From Oscillospiraceae bacterium (GTDB lineage: Bacteria; Bacillota; Clostridia; Oscillospirales; Oscillospiraceae), in NCBI GenBank assembly GCA_024404315.1, contig JAKSQD010000004.1:1-64000 (forward strand): 64,000 nucleotides of DNA. The letters run 5' to 3'. Made by a program: the position numbers and the translations under genes. Under the pieces are notes generated by a model, which did not search any database, was not told where the DNA came from, and saw only the letters and a program-made list of their open reading frames with translations. Every line of letters starts with the position of its first letter. The stretch's first letter is position 1. Positions 16,915-25,874 of this stretch are shown here, piece after piece.

Positions 16915-18093
16915 ATGACTGAACTTCTGCTGAAATATGGCTGCAACCCCAACCAGAAGCCCTCTCAGATTTATATGGCCGATGGCAGCGAGCTGCCCAT
17001 CACCGTTCTGAATGGCCGCCCCGGTTATATCAACTTTATGGACGCTTTCAACTCCTGGCAGCTGGTCAAGGAGCTGAAAGAAGCCACCGGTATGCCCTCC
17101 GCCGCTTCCTTCAAGCATGTCTCCCCCGCCGGTGCTGCTGTGGGCAAGCCTCTGAGCGACATTGACCGTCAAATCTACTTTGTGGATCAGGACGCTGAAC
17201 TTTCTCCCATCGCTGCCGCTTATATTCGTGCCCGTGGCGCTGACCGTCTGTGCTCCTATGGTGACTGGGCCGCTCTGTCTGATGTCTGCGACGCCGCTAC
17301 CGCCAAGTATCTCCAGGCGGAGGTCTCCGACGGCATCATTGCTCCCGGCTACACCGAGGAAGCTCTGGCCATCCTCAAGACCAAGAAAAAGGGCAACTAC
17401 AACGTGATTCAGATTGATCCCAACTATGTGCCCAAGGCACAGGAGCGCCGTGAAATTTTCGGCGTTGTCTTTGAGCAGGGTCACAACTTCCTGAAAATCG
17501 ACGAGGAAATGCTCCAGAACATCGTCTCTGACTCCAAGGAGCTGCCCGAGAGCGCCAAGATTGATTTGATTGTCGCTCTGATTACCCTCAAGTATACCCA
17601 GTCCAACTCCGTTTGCTATGTCCGTGACGGTCAGACCATCGGTGTCGGCGCTGGCCAGCAGAGCCGCATTCACTGCACCCGCCTGGCTGGTGACAAGGCC
17701 AACAATTGGTGGATGCGTCAGCATCCCAAGGTTCTGGGTCTCCAGTTCGTGGATGGTATCCGCCGTCCCAACCGTGACAACGCCATTGATGTTTACACCT
17801 CCAACGAGTACGAGGATGTGCTGGCAGAGGGCGTGTGGCAGGAGAGCTTCAAGGTCAAGCCTGAGGTTCTGACCGAGGCCGAAAAGAAGGAATGGATTGC
17901 CAAGCTGGAGAATGTCTCCTGCGGCTCTGACGCTTTCTTCCCCTTCGGCGACAACGTGGAGCGTGCTTTCAAGTCCGGCGTGAAGTATATCGCCGAGCCC
18001 GGCGGCTCCATCCGTGACGACAACGTGATTTCCGCCTGCAACAACCACGGCATTACGCTGTGCTTCACCGGCATCCGTCTGTTCCATCATTGA
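16915..18093 (+). CDS. AICAR transformylase, stand-alone (PurH C-terminal domain homologue)
   Basis: A 392-residue protein equivalent to the formyltransferase half of PurH. It transfers a formyl group from 10-formyl-THF to AICAR. The catalytic pair Lys67-His68 lies in [10 protein letters not shown], and the conserved [11 protein letters not shown] and [11 protein letters not shown] stretches are near the C-terminus. The MGS-like cyclohydrolase domain that normally precedes it in PurH is absent; that step is supplied by the upstream gene. The start ATG 16915 follows CGGAGGT. Confidence 0.9.
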   Translation: MTELLLKYGCNPNQKPSQIYMADGSELPITVLNGRPGYINFMDAFNSWQLVKELKEATGMPSAASFKHVSPAGAAVGKPLSDIDRQIYFVDQDAELSPIAAAYIRARGADRLCSYGDWAALSDVCDAATAKYLQAEVSDGIIAPGYTEEALAILKTKKKGNYNVIQIDPNYVPKAQERREIFGVVFEQGHNFLKIDEEMLQNIVSDSKELPESAKIDLIVALITLKYTQSNSVCYVRDGQTIGVGAGQQSRIHCTRLAGDKANNWWMRQHPKVLGLQFVDGIRRPNRDNAIDVYTSNEYEDVLAEGVWQESFKVKPEVLTEAEKKEWIAKLENVSCGSDAFFPFGDNVERAFKSGVKYIAEPGGSIRDDNVISACNNHGITLCFTGIRLFHH

Positions 18094-18119
18094 TTGAAAC
18101 GGCGTGTAAGGAATTCATT

Positions 18120-18842
18120 ATGAGACTGGAAAAGCTGAGAAAACGCCTGAGAATCGGATACTTTGTTTTCTGGATGGTGGTGAGCTTTTTGATGGGCATC
18201 ATCAGCGCCCTCTTCTTTGAAGAGCCCTTCACCTGGAAAGTCATTGCCGCTTTGATTGTGCCCGTTTTTCTCTCCGCTTTGGGCATCAATTATTACTGGA
18301 ACCAGCAGTTTGTGGAGTCTGTCCGCCTGCTGTTTCCGGTGCTGGATCGGGATCCCGATCAGTTCATCGCCGATTTCGAGGAACTGACCGCCGGAAAACA
18401 CACCCGAAAAATCGTAGCCTCCACCTATTACAACAACATGGGCACTGCCTATGCCAGAAAAAAGTGTTACCGTGAGGCGCTGACCTATTACAACAAGGTC
18501 AACACCCGGAAGCTGCCGGGCGCTGAGGGCAAAGCCGTTTATTGGGGCAACGTGGCGCTGATGCGCTTCCTGCTAGAGGAAAACGAGCAGGCACTCGCCA
18601 TTCTGCAAGAATATGCGTCTGTTTTTCAGCGTTTCCCTCTGGGCACGGAATGCAAAAACGCTCCTGACCTGCCTCTTCTTGTGGCACGGCTGGAAATTCA
18701 CAGACAGATGGCGCTCGGCAACTGGGAAGAAGCGGAAACCCTGCTGCGTCATCTCCGGGAATATGCAGTCAAGCCCATCATCCAGGAGGGTTGCGACGAG
18801 CTGGAACAGCTACTTGCCAAAAAACGTTCTGTCAATCCCTGA
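18120..18842 (+). CDS. Membrane protein with tetratricopeptide-like C-terminal domain
   Basis: About 240 residues. Two hydrophobic segments lie near the N-terminus (roughly 12-33 and 40-60, including GYFVFWMVVSFLMGIISALF). A soluble helical region follows in which MGTAYARKKCYREALTYYNKV and the WGNVALMRFLLEENEQALAIL stretch look like tetratricopeptide repeats. Start ATG 18120 behind AAGGAATTC; the longer frame begins inside the upstream gene and is rejected. I do not recognise a named family; a scaffold or protein-protein contact role is all that TPR-like repeats imply. It is in the purine cluster by position only. Confidence 0.7.
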   Translation: MRLEKLRKRLRIGYFVFWMVVSFLMGIISALFFEEPFTWKVIAALIVPVFLSALGINYYWNQQFVESVRLLFPVLDRDPDQFIADFEELTAGKHTRKIVASTYYNNMGTAYARKKCYREALTYYNKVNTRKLPGAEGKAVYWGNVALMRFLLEENEQALAILQEYASVFQRFPLGTECKNAPDLPLLVARLEIHRQMALGNWEEAETLLRHLREYAVKPIIQEGCDELEQLLAKKRSVNP

Positions 18843-18858
18843 AAAGGAGAGATGCCTC

Positions 18859-19359
18859 ATGAAACGCCTGCTGACGCTGGATGAAAAAAATTATCCTGAA
18901 TCCTTTCCCGTCCATGAGCGTTTTAACGTCCGTGGTGTGATTCTCCGGGATGGGATGCTGGCCATGGAGCGCAGCCGCATGGGGGAATATAAGTTTCCCG
19001 GCGGCGGCGTAGACCCCGGCGAAGAGCTGGAAGCCGCCCTTTGCCGAGAGGTGCAGGAAGAAACCGGTCTGGTCGTGATTCCGTCCTCTATCCGCCCTTT
19101 TGGTGAGATTTATGAGAAACGGCTGGATATCTACACCAAAGATTCCATTTATCTCTGTCACAGTCTGTATTATACCTGTGAGGTGGAAGAGCGCACCGTT
19201 GAGCCCGACCGGACGGAAAGTGAAATTCGTCAAGGGTACGTTCTGAGCTGGGCGACTCCCGATGAAATTATGCAGTCCAATCAGTGTTTTGCCCAAAAGA
19301 AATGGATTTCTCGTGACACGGCATTTTTAAAACTTTGGCTGGAAGGAGCAATTGACTAA
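18859..19359 (+). CDS. NUDIX hydrolase
   Basis: A 166-residue NUDIX protein. The Nudix box runs from GGGVDPGEELEAALCREV into QEETGLVV (about residues 48-72) with the expected G-x5-E-x7-REVxEETG spacing, so it should hydrolyse a nucleoside diphosphate linked to another moiety with a divalent metal. The substrate is unknown. Start ATG 18859 after AAAGGAGAG; the longer frame overlaps the previous gene. Its TAA stop shares a base with the ATG of the next gene (TAATG), so the two are coupled. Confidence 0.88.
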   Translation: MKRLLTLDEKNYPESFPVHERFNVRGVILRDGMLAMERSRMGEYKFPGGGVDPGEELEAALCREVQEETGLVVIPSSIRPFGEIYEKRLDIYTKDSIYLCHSLYYTCEVEERTVEPDRTESEIRQGYVLSWATPDEIMQSNQCFAQKKWISRDTAFLKLWLEGAID

Positions 19360-19901
19360 TGGCAAAATCATGGAGCGGACTGCGAAAGACACTGGAAGAA
19401 GACTATCTTTGTGAGGCGTTAAAGGGTCGGGTTCAGTATTTCTGCACCCACTATCACGGTGCGCCCGACCACTATGGGCGGTTCTGCGTCCGGGTAGATG
19501 GCAAAGAATACGTCATGGCCAATCCCTACAACGAGGGGAAGGTTGACCGGGTGGCATACCATCTGAAACAGGAAGCCAACGTTCCGCCCAGAGATTGGAA
19601 CGGGAAAACCTTCCTCTACGACGAGGAAAACCGTGCTTTGGAAGAAAAAGCCGCCTCTATCATGGCAGAGCAGAACGTTTATGAGACGTGGTTCCTCTTT
19701 GATGCCATTGCCGCCTATCTCTCCTCCCCGATTTCTGAGAGCCTGGCTTCTCAAAATCCCGTGGTGCGGATGCTGGCCGTTTTGGATCGGCGGGTGGGAA
19801 AGCGAACCCTCCGCAAATTGGCAGAAGAGCTTCCAACTCAGCCCGAATGGCTGCAATTCTTCTACCGGCTTCGTTTGAACGCCGAAAACATTCCTATTTA
19901 A
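19359..19901 (+). CDS. SF0329-like conserved hypothetical protein
   Basis: A 180-residue protein that resembles the conserved 'SF0329 family' by its beginning: SGLRKTLEEDYLCEALKGRV, then QYFCTHYH and FCVRVDGKEYVMANPYNE. No catalytic motif is known to me and the function is unknown. The ATG overlaps the stop of the NUDIX gene by one base. It is soluble, with no signal or membrane segment. The gene is followed 20 bases later by the deaminase gene, consistent with one transcript. Confidence 0.65.
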   Translation: MAKSWSGLRKTLEEDYLCEALKGRVQYFCTHYHGAPDHYGRFCVRVDGKEYVMANPYNEGKVDRVAYHLKQEANVPPRDWNGKTFLYDEENRALEEKAASIMAEQNVYETWFLFDAIAAYLSSPISESLASQNPVVRMLAVLDRRVGKRTLRKLAEELPTQPEWLQFFYRLRLNAENIPI

Positions 19902-19921
19902 ATCAAAAAGAGGTGCATTTT

Positions 19922-20410
19922 ATGGCAAGACGGGACAAAATCAACTACTACCTCGATTTGGCAGACGTGGTTTCTCAGCGGGGAACCTGCCTGCGCCGCC
20001 GCTATGGGGCGGTGATCGTCAAGAACGATGAGGTCATCTCCACCGGTTACGCTGGCGCTCCCAGAGGCCGGAAAAACTGCACCGATCTCAATTTCTGCAT
20101 TCGTCAGCAGATGAAAATTCCCCGTGGAGAACGCTATGAGCTGTGCCGCAGCGTCCACGCCGAGGCAAACGCCATCATCAGCGCCGAGCGCAACAAGATG
20201 ATTGGTTCTACCATTTATCTCTCTGGCCGAGAGGTGGCCACTGGGGAATACATCAAAAACTCCAGCTCCTGCTCCATGTGCAAGCGTATGATTATCAATG
20301 CAGGCATCGCCCAGGTCATCATCCGTGACACGGAGGATGATTACCGTGTTGTGGACGTGCAGGAGTGGATTGACAACGACGAGAGTTTGATTGGCTCCTT
20401 TGGATATTGA
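19922..20410 (+). CDS. Deoxycytidylate deaminase-family protein
   Basis: A 162-residue zinc-dependent deaminase of the dCMP/ComEB type. The HAE motif (His79-Ala-Glu81) and the Cys pair CSMC (117-120) give the catalytic zinc site. The insert KNCTDLNFC between the first strand and the HAE motif is typical of dCMP deaminases with an extra structural zinc. Likely reaction: dCMP to dUMP for dTMP supply. Start ATG 19922 behind AAGAGGTG; the open frame upstream overlaps the previous gene. It is co-oriented with the purine cluster. Confidence 0.88.
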   Translation: MARRDKINYYLDLADVVSQRGTCLRRRYGAVIVKNDEVISTGYAGAPRGRKNCTDLNFCIRQQMKIPRGERYELCRSVHAEANAIISAERNKMIGSTIYLSGREVATGEYIKNSSSCSMCKRMIINAGIAQVIIRDTEDDYRVVDVQEWIDNDESLIGSFGY

Positions 20411-20467
20411 TAGCCCATTGAATAGGAACCACTGGTTCCTCAGCATACAACAACGAGGTGTTTACAC

Positions 20468-21733
20468 ATGAAAGTATTAGTAGTCGGCGGCGGTGGCCGG
20501 GAACACGCCATCTGTTGGAAACTGGCTCAGTCTCCCAAGGTAGACGAGCTGTACTGCGCTCCCGGTAACGCCGGCATCGCATCCGTGGCCACCTGTGTGC
20601 CCATCGGCGCAACCGATTTGGACGGCATGGTCAAGTGGGCCAAGGAAAACGCCATGGACTTTGTAATGGTCGCTCCTGATGACCCCCTGGCACTGGGCAT
20701 GGTGGACGCTCTGGAAGCTGCCGGTATTCGTGCCTTCGGCCCCCGCAAGAACGCCGCCATCATTGAGGCTTCCAAGGCTTTCTCCAAGGAGCTGATGAAG
20801 AAGTACGGCATCCCCACCGCCAAGTATCAGACCTTCACCGACGAGGCTGCTGCTTTGGCTTACATCGACGAGCAGGGCGCTCCCATCGTAGTCAAGGCCG
20901 ACGGCCTGGCACTGGGCAAGGGCGTGATTGTGGCTTCCACCGTGGAAGAAGCAAAGCAGGCTGTCCGTGACATGATGGAAAACGGCGTGTTTGGCGCTTC
21001 CGGCTCCACCGTCGTCATTGAGGAGTGCATGACCGGTCCTGAAGTCACCGTTCTGGCCTTCGCTGACGGGGAACACGTTGTTCCTATGCTCTCCTCTCAG
21101 GATCACAAGCGTGCCTATGACGGCAACGAGGGTCCCAACACCGGCGGCATGGGTGCGTTTGCCCCCTCCCCCAACTATACCCCCGACATTGCAGAGCGCT
21201 GCATGAAGGAGATTTTCCAGCCCACCATCTCCGCCATGAAAGCAGAGGGTCGTCCCTTCCAGGGCGTCATCTACTTTGGTCTGATGCTCACTCCCGAAGG
21301 CCCCAAGGTGGTGGAGTACAACTCCCGCTTTGGCGATCCCGAGACGCAGCCTCTGCTGTCCCTGCTGGATTCTGACCTGTTCGATATCTTCAACGCCTGC
21401 ATTGACGGCACGCTGGATCAGATGGACATCCAGTGGAAGTCCGGCGCTGCCTGCTGTCTGGTTCTGGCCTCCGGCGGCTATCCCGTCAAGTACGAAAAGG
21501 GTCATGTCATTTCCGGCCTGGACGAGGTGAAGGACGCTGTGGTCTTCCACGCAGGCACCAAGCTCAACGCCGAGGGTCAGTTCGTGAACAACGGTGGCCG
21601 TGTGCTGGGCGTGACCGCTCTGGGCGCAAATCTGGCCGAGGCAGTGGACAACGCTTACGCCGCTGCAAAGCCCATCACCTGGAAGGACATGCACTTCCGT
21701 ACCGATATCGGCAAGGTTTGGGTGAATCAATAA
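20468..21733 (+). CDS. purD: Phosphoribosylamine-glycine ligase (GAR synthetase)
   Basis: A 421-residue ATP-grasp enzyme joining glycine to phosphoribosylamine. The N-terminus KVLVVGGGGREHAICWKLAQ, VVKADGLALGKGVIVA near residue 140, the substrate-binding GPNTGGMGAFAPSP near 223 and EYNSRFGDPETQ near 287 are all diagnostic PurD motifs. Start ATG 20468 with ACGAGGTG upstream. It is the last gene of the purine cluster and is followed by a strong bidirectional terminator. Confidence 0.96.
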   Translation: MKVLVVGGGGREHAICWKLAQSPKVDELYCAPGNAGIASVATCVPIGATDLDGMVKWAKENAMDFVMVAPDDPLALGMVDALEAAGIRAFGPRKNAAIIEASKAFSKELMKKYGIPTAKYQTFTDEAAALAYIDEQGAPIVVKADGLALGKGVIVASTVEEAKQAVRDMMENGVFGASGSTVVIEECMTGPEVTVLAFADGEHVVPMLSSQDHKRAYDGNEGPNTGGMGAFAPSPNYTPDIAERCMKEIFQPTISAMKAEGRPFQGVIYFGLMLTPEGPKVVEYNSRFGDPETQPLLSLLDSDLFDIFNACIDGTLDQMDIQWKSGAACCLVLASGGYPVKYEKGHVISGLDEVKDAVVFHAGTKLNAEGQFVNNGGRVLGVTALGANLAEAVDNAYAAAKPITWKDMHFRTDIGKVWVNQ

Positions 21734-21771
21734 CGCTTTCCGCCCACGATAACAATGAAATAAAAAGACTG

Positions 21772-21832
21772 AGAGTCTATCCGTCAATCAGCAGCACGCC
21801 GCTTGCTTTTTGACTGATAGACTCTTATTTTA
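21772..21832. terminator. Bidirectional terminator between purD and the AraC-type gene
   Basis: AGAGTCTATCCGTCAA pairs with TTGACTGATAGACTCT across a 20-nt loop, followed by TTATTTTAT on the plus strand; the minus strand reads into A/T-rich sequence after the convergent regulator gene. Confidence 0.8.
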
Positions 21833-22705
21833 TCGCTCCATCTGATGCCATTTGTTTTTATACTTCTCCCGAAAAGCCAACGGAGCACAGCCTTTGTACT
21901 TGCCGAAGAGTTTCGAAAAATGATACACATTTTCATAGCCCACCTGTTGGGAAATGACCACTACATCCAGGTCAGTATGAATCAGCAGCCATGCCGCCTC
22001 ATTCATGCGTCGGGCAATCAGGTAATGGATGGGCGACACGCCATAAACACTGCGGAAGACATGGCTGATATGATCCGCACTGATGTGGAAGCGCTCCGAC
22101 AGCTTGCCCAAGGTGATGGTTTTGGTGTAATTCTCGTTGAGATAGTTTAAAATATCTCGGAGGAAATAGGCGTTTTTCTGTGGCTCGGGTCGTGGGCTGG
22201 TATAGTAGCGCTCATAGAAAACGCAGGCCAGCGCCGCCGCCATCTGGTCGCAGATGGTATAACAGAGGCCGGACTGAAACTGGCGGATGTAATCCAATTC
22301 CCGGAACAAATTATCAATCAACTCCAGCCATTCACCCGCTTCCGTGGCAGGGCAGACATCAGGAGGCAGAAAAAAACCTTCCTCCGGGAGCGCCTTCAGC
22401 TTAAAGCCCGTAATGGCGCAGGTCCAGCAGTCCAACGGCTCCGACTGATCGGAGGTGAGCGAATGGATGGAGCCTCGTTCCACCACCAGCAGGCTTCCTT
22501 TTTTCAAACGGTATGTACTGGCATTGATGGACAGGGTGCCCGTTCCACCGGCGATATAAACCAATTCCGTTTCGTTGCTGTGCAAATGGTAATGATAAGA
22601 CCAGTTTGGATCCTGAAAGCTATGTGAAAGACGACAAAGCGTGAGAGGACATCCTTTTTCAAACAGTTCTTCCCGATGATAGCTATGGAACTCTTCCAGA
22701 AACAT
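21830..22705 (-). CDS. AraC-family transcriptional regulator with cupin sensor domain
   Basis: About 291 residues. The N-terminal half is an AraC-type cupin (HYHLHSNETELVYIAGGTGT, then INASTYRLKKGSLLVVERGS). The C-terminal 100 residues hold two helix-turn-helix units, including LGKLSERFHISADHISHVFR and the signature ISQQVGYENVYHFSKLFGKY. It is divergent from a TRAP transporter operon, which it most likely controls in response to the transported acid. Start ATG 22705 with GGAGGTG upstream; a TTG one codon earlier is possible. Two near-identical direct repeats in the intergenic region (22741-22767, 22846-22872) are candidate binding sites. Confidence 0.9.
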   Translation of the reverse strand: MFLEEFHSYHREELFEKGCPLTLCRLSHSFQDPNWSYHYHLHSNETELVYIAGGTGTLSINASTYRLKKGSLLVVERGSIHSLTSDQSEPLDCWTCAITGFKLKALPEEGFFLPPDVCPATEAGEWLELIDNLFRELDYIRQFQSGLCYTICDQMAAALACVFYERYYTSPRPEPQKNAYFLRDILNYLNENYTKTITLGKLSERFHISADHISHVFRSVYGVSPIHYLIARRMNEAAWLLIHTDLDVVVISQQVGYENVYHFSKLFGKYKGCAPLAFREKYKNKWHQMER

Positions 22706-22740
22706 CAATCACGCACCTCCTTCTAAATCAGCAGGATAAT

Positions 22741-22872
22741 TCGGTTAAAATACAAAATAATTTTGGAAAATTTCTCTATTTTTTCTGATTAATTCTTATA
22801 ATAACCAAATATATATCAATTGGATAACAAAAATATTATAACACATTCGGTTAGAATAACAAGATAATTTTG
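22741..22872. promoter_or_regulatory. Pair of direct repeats, candidate AraC-type operators
   Basis: TTCGGTTAAAATACAAAATA at 22741-22760 continuing to ATTTTG, and TTCGGTTAGAATAACAAG at 22846-22863 continuing to ATAATTTTG, are the same 26-27 base element repeated about 105 bases apart in the divergent region. Confidence 0.5.
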
Positions 22873-22892
22873 ACAACCAGCAGAAAACAATC

Positions 22893-22921
22893 TAGCAACA
22901 AATCCCGGTTTTTAGTATAAT
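22893..22921 (+). promoter_or_regulatory. Promoter for the TRAP operon
   Basis: TATAAT at 22916-22921 with a weak -35 (TAGCAA, 22893-22898) at 17 nt, as expected for an activator-dependent promoter; the operator-like repeats lie just upstream. Confidence 0.5.
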
Positions 22922-22981
22922 ATTCCCAACCTTTTTGGAACCCTCCAAAAGTAAAACGTGAAGAAGGAAGGAGAATCAAAA

Positions 22982-23473
22982 ATGAAGCTATTGAAATGGC
23001 TGGATGATTACCTGGAAGAAGCCTTGCTGGTGATTCTGCTGCTGTGCATGGTCGCTATCATGGGAATTCAGGTGTTCTGTCGTTATAGCCTCAAACAGTC
23101 CCTCACATGGTCGGAGGAGCTGACCCGTTATCTGTTCGTTTGGGCAGGTTTCATCAGCATCAGCTACTGTGTGAAAAAGAAAATTTCCATCAAAATCACC
23201 CAATTCGAGCAGATGCTGCCGGAAAAAACCGCCGACTACATTGACATTGTTCGAAACGTCCTATTGCTGCTCTTCTGTGTGTATATGGTGCCTTTCTGCG
23301 TGCGCTATCTGCAACAGTGTGTCAACAACGGTTCCACCAGCTCTTCTTTGGGCATCCCCATGTACTTTGTGCAGTCTGCTCCCCTGGTGGGCTTTTCCAT
23401 GGTGTCTGTCCGCCTGCTCCAGTGCATTCTGGAAGCCATCCACAATCTTCGGGAAGGAGGTCGGATGTTTTGA
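22982..23473 (+). CDS. TRAP transporter small permease subunit (DctQ-like)
   Basis: About 163 residues with four hydrophobic segments and the DctQ family pattern (VFCRYSLKQSLTWSEELTRYLFVW near residue 37, in two parts: VFCRYSLKQSLTW and SEELTRYLFVW). It forms the small membrane subunit of a tripartite ATP-independent periplasmic transporter driven by an ion gradient. Start ATG 22982 after GAAGGAGAATC; eight extra upstream codons in frame have no ribosome site. The large subunit gene begins inside its stop codon. Confidence 0.9.
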   Translation: MKLLKWLDDYLEEALLVILLLCMVAIMGIQVFCRYSLKQSLTWSEELTRYLFVWAGFISISYCVKKKISIKITQFEQMLPEKTADYIDIVRNVLLLLFCVYMVPFCVRYLQQCVNNGSTSSSLGIPMYFVQSAPLVGFSMVSVRLLQCILEAIHNLREGGRMF

Positions 23474-24756
23474 CTACCCTCATCATCATGCTTCTCTTCG
23501 TGGTGCTGCTCATCTGTGCGTTCCCCATTGGCATGACCCTGGGCATCGCCAGTATGCTCCCCAGCATGATCGGCGGCTCCACCGTCAGCGGCGTGTATAT
23601 CATCCGCTCCATGCTGGGCGGCCTGAACTCCTTTACGCTGCTGGCTATCCCCATGTTCGTCCTCTCCGGCATCATCATGGCCAAGGGCGGTGTTTCCCGC
23701 AAGCTGTTTGAGGTCTTTGCCTACTTCATCGGCAACCTGACCGCTGGCATTCCCTGCGCTGTTATCATCACTTGTCTCTTCTACGGCGCTATCTCCGGTT
23801 CCGCTCCCGCTACCGTGGCCGCCGTCGGCTCCATGACCATTCCCCTGATGCTGGAAATGGGCTATGACAAGAAATTCTGTGTTGCGATTGTGGCCGTTGC
23901 GGGCGGTTTGGGCGTTATCATTCCTCCCTCGATTCCCTTTATTCTCTACGCCCAGTCCTCGGGCGCTTCCGTCAGCAGTCTGTTCAAGGCAGGTATCATT
24001 CCCGGCATCCTGATTGCCGTCATCCTGATGGGCTATTCCGTCTACTACTGCAAGCGTCATGGCGAGGATAAGGCCGCTATTGCCGGTGTCGTGAAGCCCC
24101 TGCACGAGAAAGGCTTTGCTAAGGTCTTTTTCTCCAGCTTCTGGGCACTGCTGACCCCTGTCATCATCCTGGGCAGCATCTATTCCGGCGTTGCTTCCCC
24201 TACGGAAGCCGCTGTCATCTCCGTGTTCTACGCTCTGATTATCAGCCTTTTCATCTATCGGAGCCTGAAGCTCTCTGACATCTGGTCCATCTGTGTGGAG
24301 GCCATTCGTACCTTTGGCCCCATCCTGTTCATCTTGGCTGCCAGTGTCGCTTTCTCCCGCATTCTGACTCTGTTGCAAGTTCCCCAGATGGTTTCTACCT
24401 GGATTACCGCCAACTTCACCAACAAAATCGTGCTGCTGCTGGTCATCAACGTGCTGTTGCTGGTGGTGGGCATGGTCATGGATACCACTCCCGCTATTTT
24501 GATTCTGACCCCCATCCTGCTGCCCGTGGTCAAGACCTTTGGTATGGATCCCATCCACTTTGGCATCATGATGGTCTGCAACCTGGCCATTGGCTTTGTC
24601 ACTCCCCCCATCGGTGTCAATCTGTTCGTGGCTAGCTCCCTTTCTGACGTTCCCGTGACCGAAATTGCCAAGAAAGCCCTTCCCATGATTGGACTGTTCT
24701 TTGTGGCACTCCTGCTCATCACCTATATCCCAGGCATCAGCCTGCTGCTCGTGTAA
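23470..24756 (+). CDS. TRAP transporter large permease subunit (DctM-like)
   Basis: About 428 residues, almost entirely hydrophobic, with about a dozen membrane spans. Typical DctM stretches are MLGGLNSFTLLAIPMFVLSG, then GAISGSAPATVAAVGSM, IIPPSIPFILYA and TPPIGVNLFVASS. It is the ion-coupled transport channel of the TRAP system. The start is TTG 23470, overlapping the stop of the small subunit (TTTTGA), with GGAGG 10 nt upstream; this gives the usual family length, whereas the longer open frame would run 50 codons into the small-subunit gene in the wrong frame. Confidence 0.9.
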   Translation: MTTLIIMLLFVVLLICAFPIGMTLGIASMLPSMIGGSTVSGVYIIRSMLGGLNSFTLLAIPMFVLSGIIMAKGGVSRKLFEVFAYFIGNLTAGIPCAVIITCLFYGAISGSAPATVAAVGSMTIPLMLEMGYDKKFCVAIVAVAGGLGVIIPPSIPFILYAQSSGASVSSLFKAGIIPGILIAVILMGYSVYYCKRHGEDKAAIAGVVKPLHEKGFAKVFFSSFWALLTPVIILGSIYSGVASPTEAAVISVFYALIISLFIYRSLKLSDIWSICVEAIRTFGPILFILAASVAFSRILTLLQVPQMVSTWITANFTNKIVLLLVINVLLLVVGMVMDTTPAILILTPILLPVVKTFGMDPIHFGIMMVCNLAIGFVTPPIGVNLFVASSLSDVPVTEIAKKALPMIGLFFVALLLITYIPGISLLLV

Positions 24757-24770
24757 AGGAGGAACGCAAC

Positions 24771-25769
24771 ATGAAAAGAAAATGCCTCCTGTTGACCCTG
24801 GTGCTGTCTTTGGTCTGCTGTCTGTTCCTCACCGGCTGCGGCGGCGACAATGCCCAATACGCTTGGGTTCTGGCTCACTCCTCCAGCGAGGACACCGTTA
24901 CCCATCTCTACTCTCTCAAGTTTGCGGAAGAGGTGGAACGGCTTTCCGGTGGCGAGATGAAGGTGCAGGTTTATTCCAGCAGCGCCCTGGGCGGTGATAC
25001 CGAGCTGTTGGAAAGCTGTGAAGTGGGTGATATCCCCTTCGTGGTGCAGAACACCGCTCCCCAGGTCAGCTATCTCCCCAAACTGGCGCTGTTTGATATG
25101 CCCTGTGTCTACAGCAATATTGAGGACGTTCAGGCCGTCTTTGACAACCAGGACTTTGTGAACAAAATCAATGACATTTATCTGGCTGGCGGTTTCCGTC
25201 TGCTGGGTATGGCCGACCAGAACTTCCGCATCATGACCTCCAATGTGAAGGTAGAGAAGTTCAGCGATTTCAGCGGCATCAAAATCCGCACCATGGAGAA
25301 CGCCAACCACATTGCTTTCTGGAAGGCACTGGGCGCAAATCCCACCCCCATGACCTTCTCTGAGGTATACATTGGTCTTTCTCAGGGAACCATTGACGCA
25401 CAGGAAAACCCCTATGAGGTGGTGGTCTCCAGCAAGCTCTATGAGGCGCAGAAATACGCCGTGCAGACCAACCACCTGCCCCACCTGATTTCCCTCATCG
25501 TCAGTGAGGAGTTCTTCCAGGGACTGCCCGCCGAACAGCAGGACATCATTCAGCAAGCCGCCGACAACGCCAAGGCTTACGCCCGTGAGCAGGCCGCCCA
25601 GCGTGCCGCTGATCGAATCCAGATTCTGGAGGAAAACAACTGCGAAATCCTGACGCTGGATGACGAAATGTGGGACGAGATTCAGAATGCCGCTTCTGAC
25701 GTTTATGCCAATATCCGCACCATCGTCCATGATGACGAGTTGGTCAACGCCTATCTCGGCACGCCATAA
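24771..25769 (+). CDS. TRAP transporter substrate-binding lipoprotein (DctP-like)
   Basis: A 332-residue extracytoplasmic binding protein. The lipobox LTGC puts the lipidated cysteine at residue 23. The mature domain has FAEEVERLSGGEMKVQVY near 48 and the DctP signature around FSGIKIRTMEN, in which the arginine normally salt-bridges the substrate carboxylate. TFSEVYIGLSQGTIDAQENP follows. This predicts a carboxylic-acid or sugar-acid ligand, not determinable here. Start ATG 24771 after AAAGGAGG, 14 bases after the large permease. In TRAP operons the order Q-M-P or P-Q-M is common. Confidence 0.92.
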   Translation: MKRKCLLLTLVLSLVCCLFLTGCGGDNAQYAWVLAHSSSEDTVTHLYSLKFAEEVERLSGGEMKVQVYSSSALGGDTELLESCEVGDIPFVVQNTAPQVSYLPKLALFDMPCVYSNIEDVQAVFDNQDFVNKINDIYLAGGFRLLGMADQNFRIMTSNVKVEKFSDFSGIKIRTMENANHIAFWKALGANPTPMTFSEVYIGLSQGTIDAQENPYEVVVSSKLYEAQKYAVQTNHLPHLISLIVSEEFFQGLPAEQQDIIQQAADNAKAYAREQAAQRAADRIQILEENNCEILTLDDEMWDEIQNAASDVYANIRTIVHDDELVNAYLGTP

Positions 25770-25795
25770 ACAGACCCCCCCTCAAAAAACAATCA

Positions 25796-25834
25796 GCCGC
25801 TGTCTTTCCTGAACCGGAGAGGCAACGGCTTTTT
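25796..25834 (+). terminator. Terminator of the TRAP operon
   Basis: GCCGCTGTCTTTCC pairs (with wobbles) with GGAGAGGCAACGGC across a short loop, followed by five T. Confidence 0.8.
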
Positions 25835-25874
25835 GATTGGATTTTTGATTGGAGTGAAGAGCGCCATCTACGTT

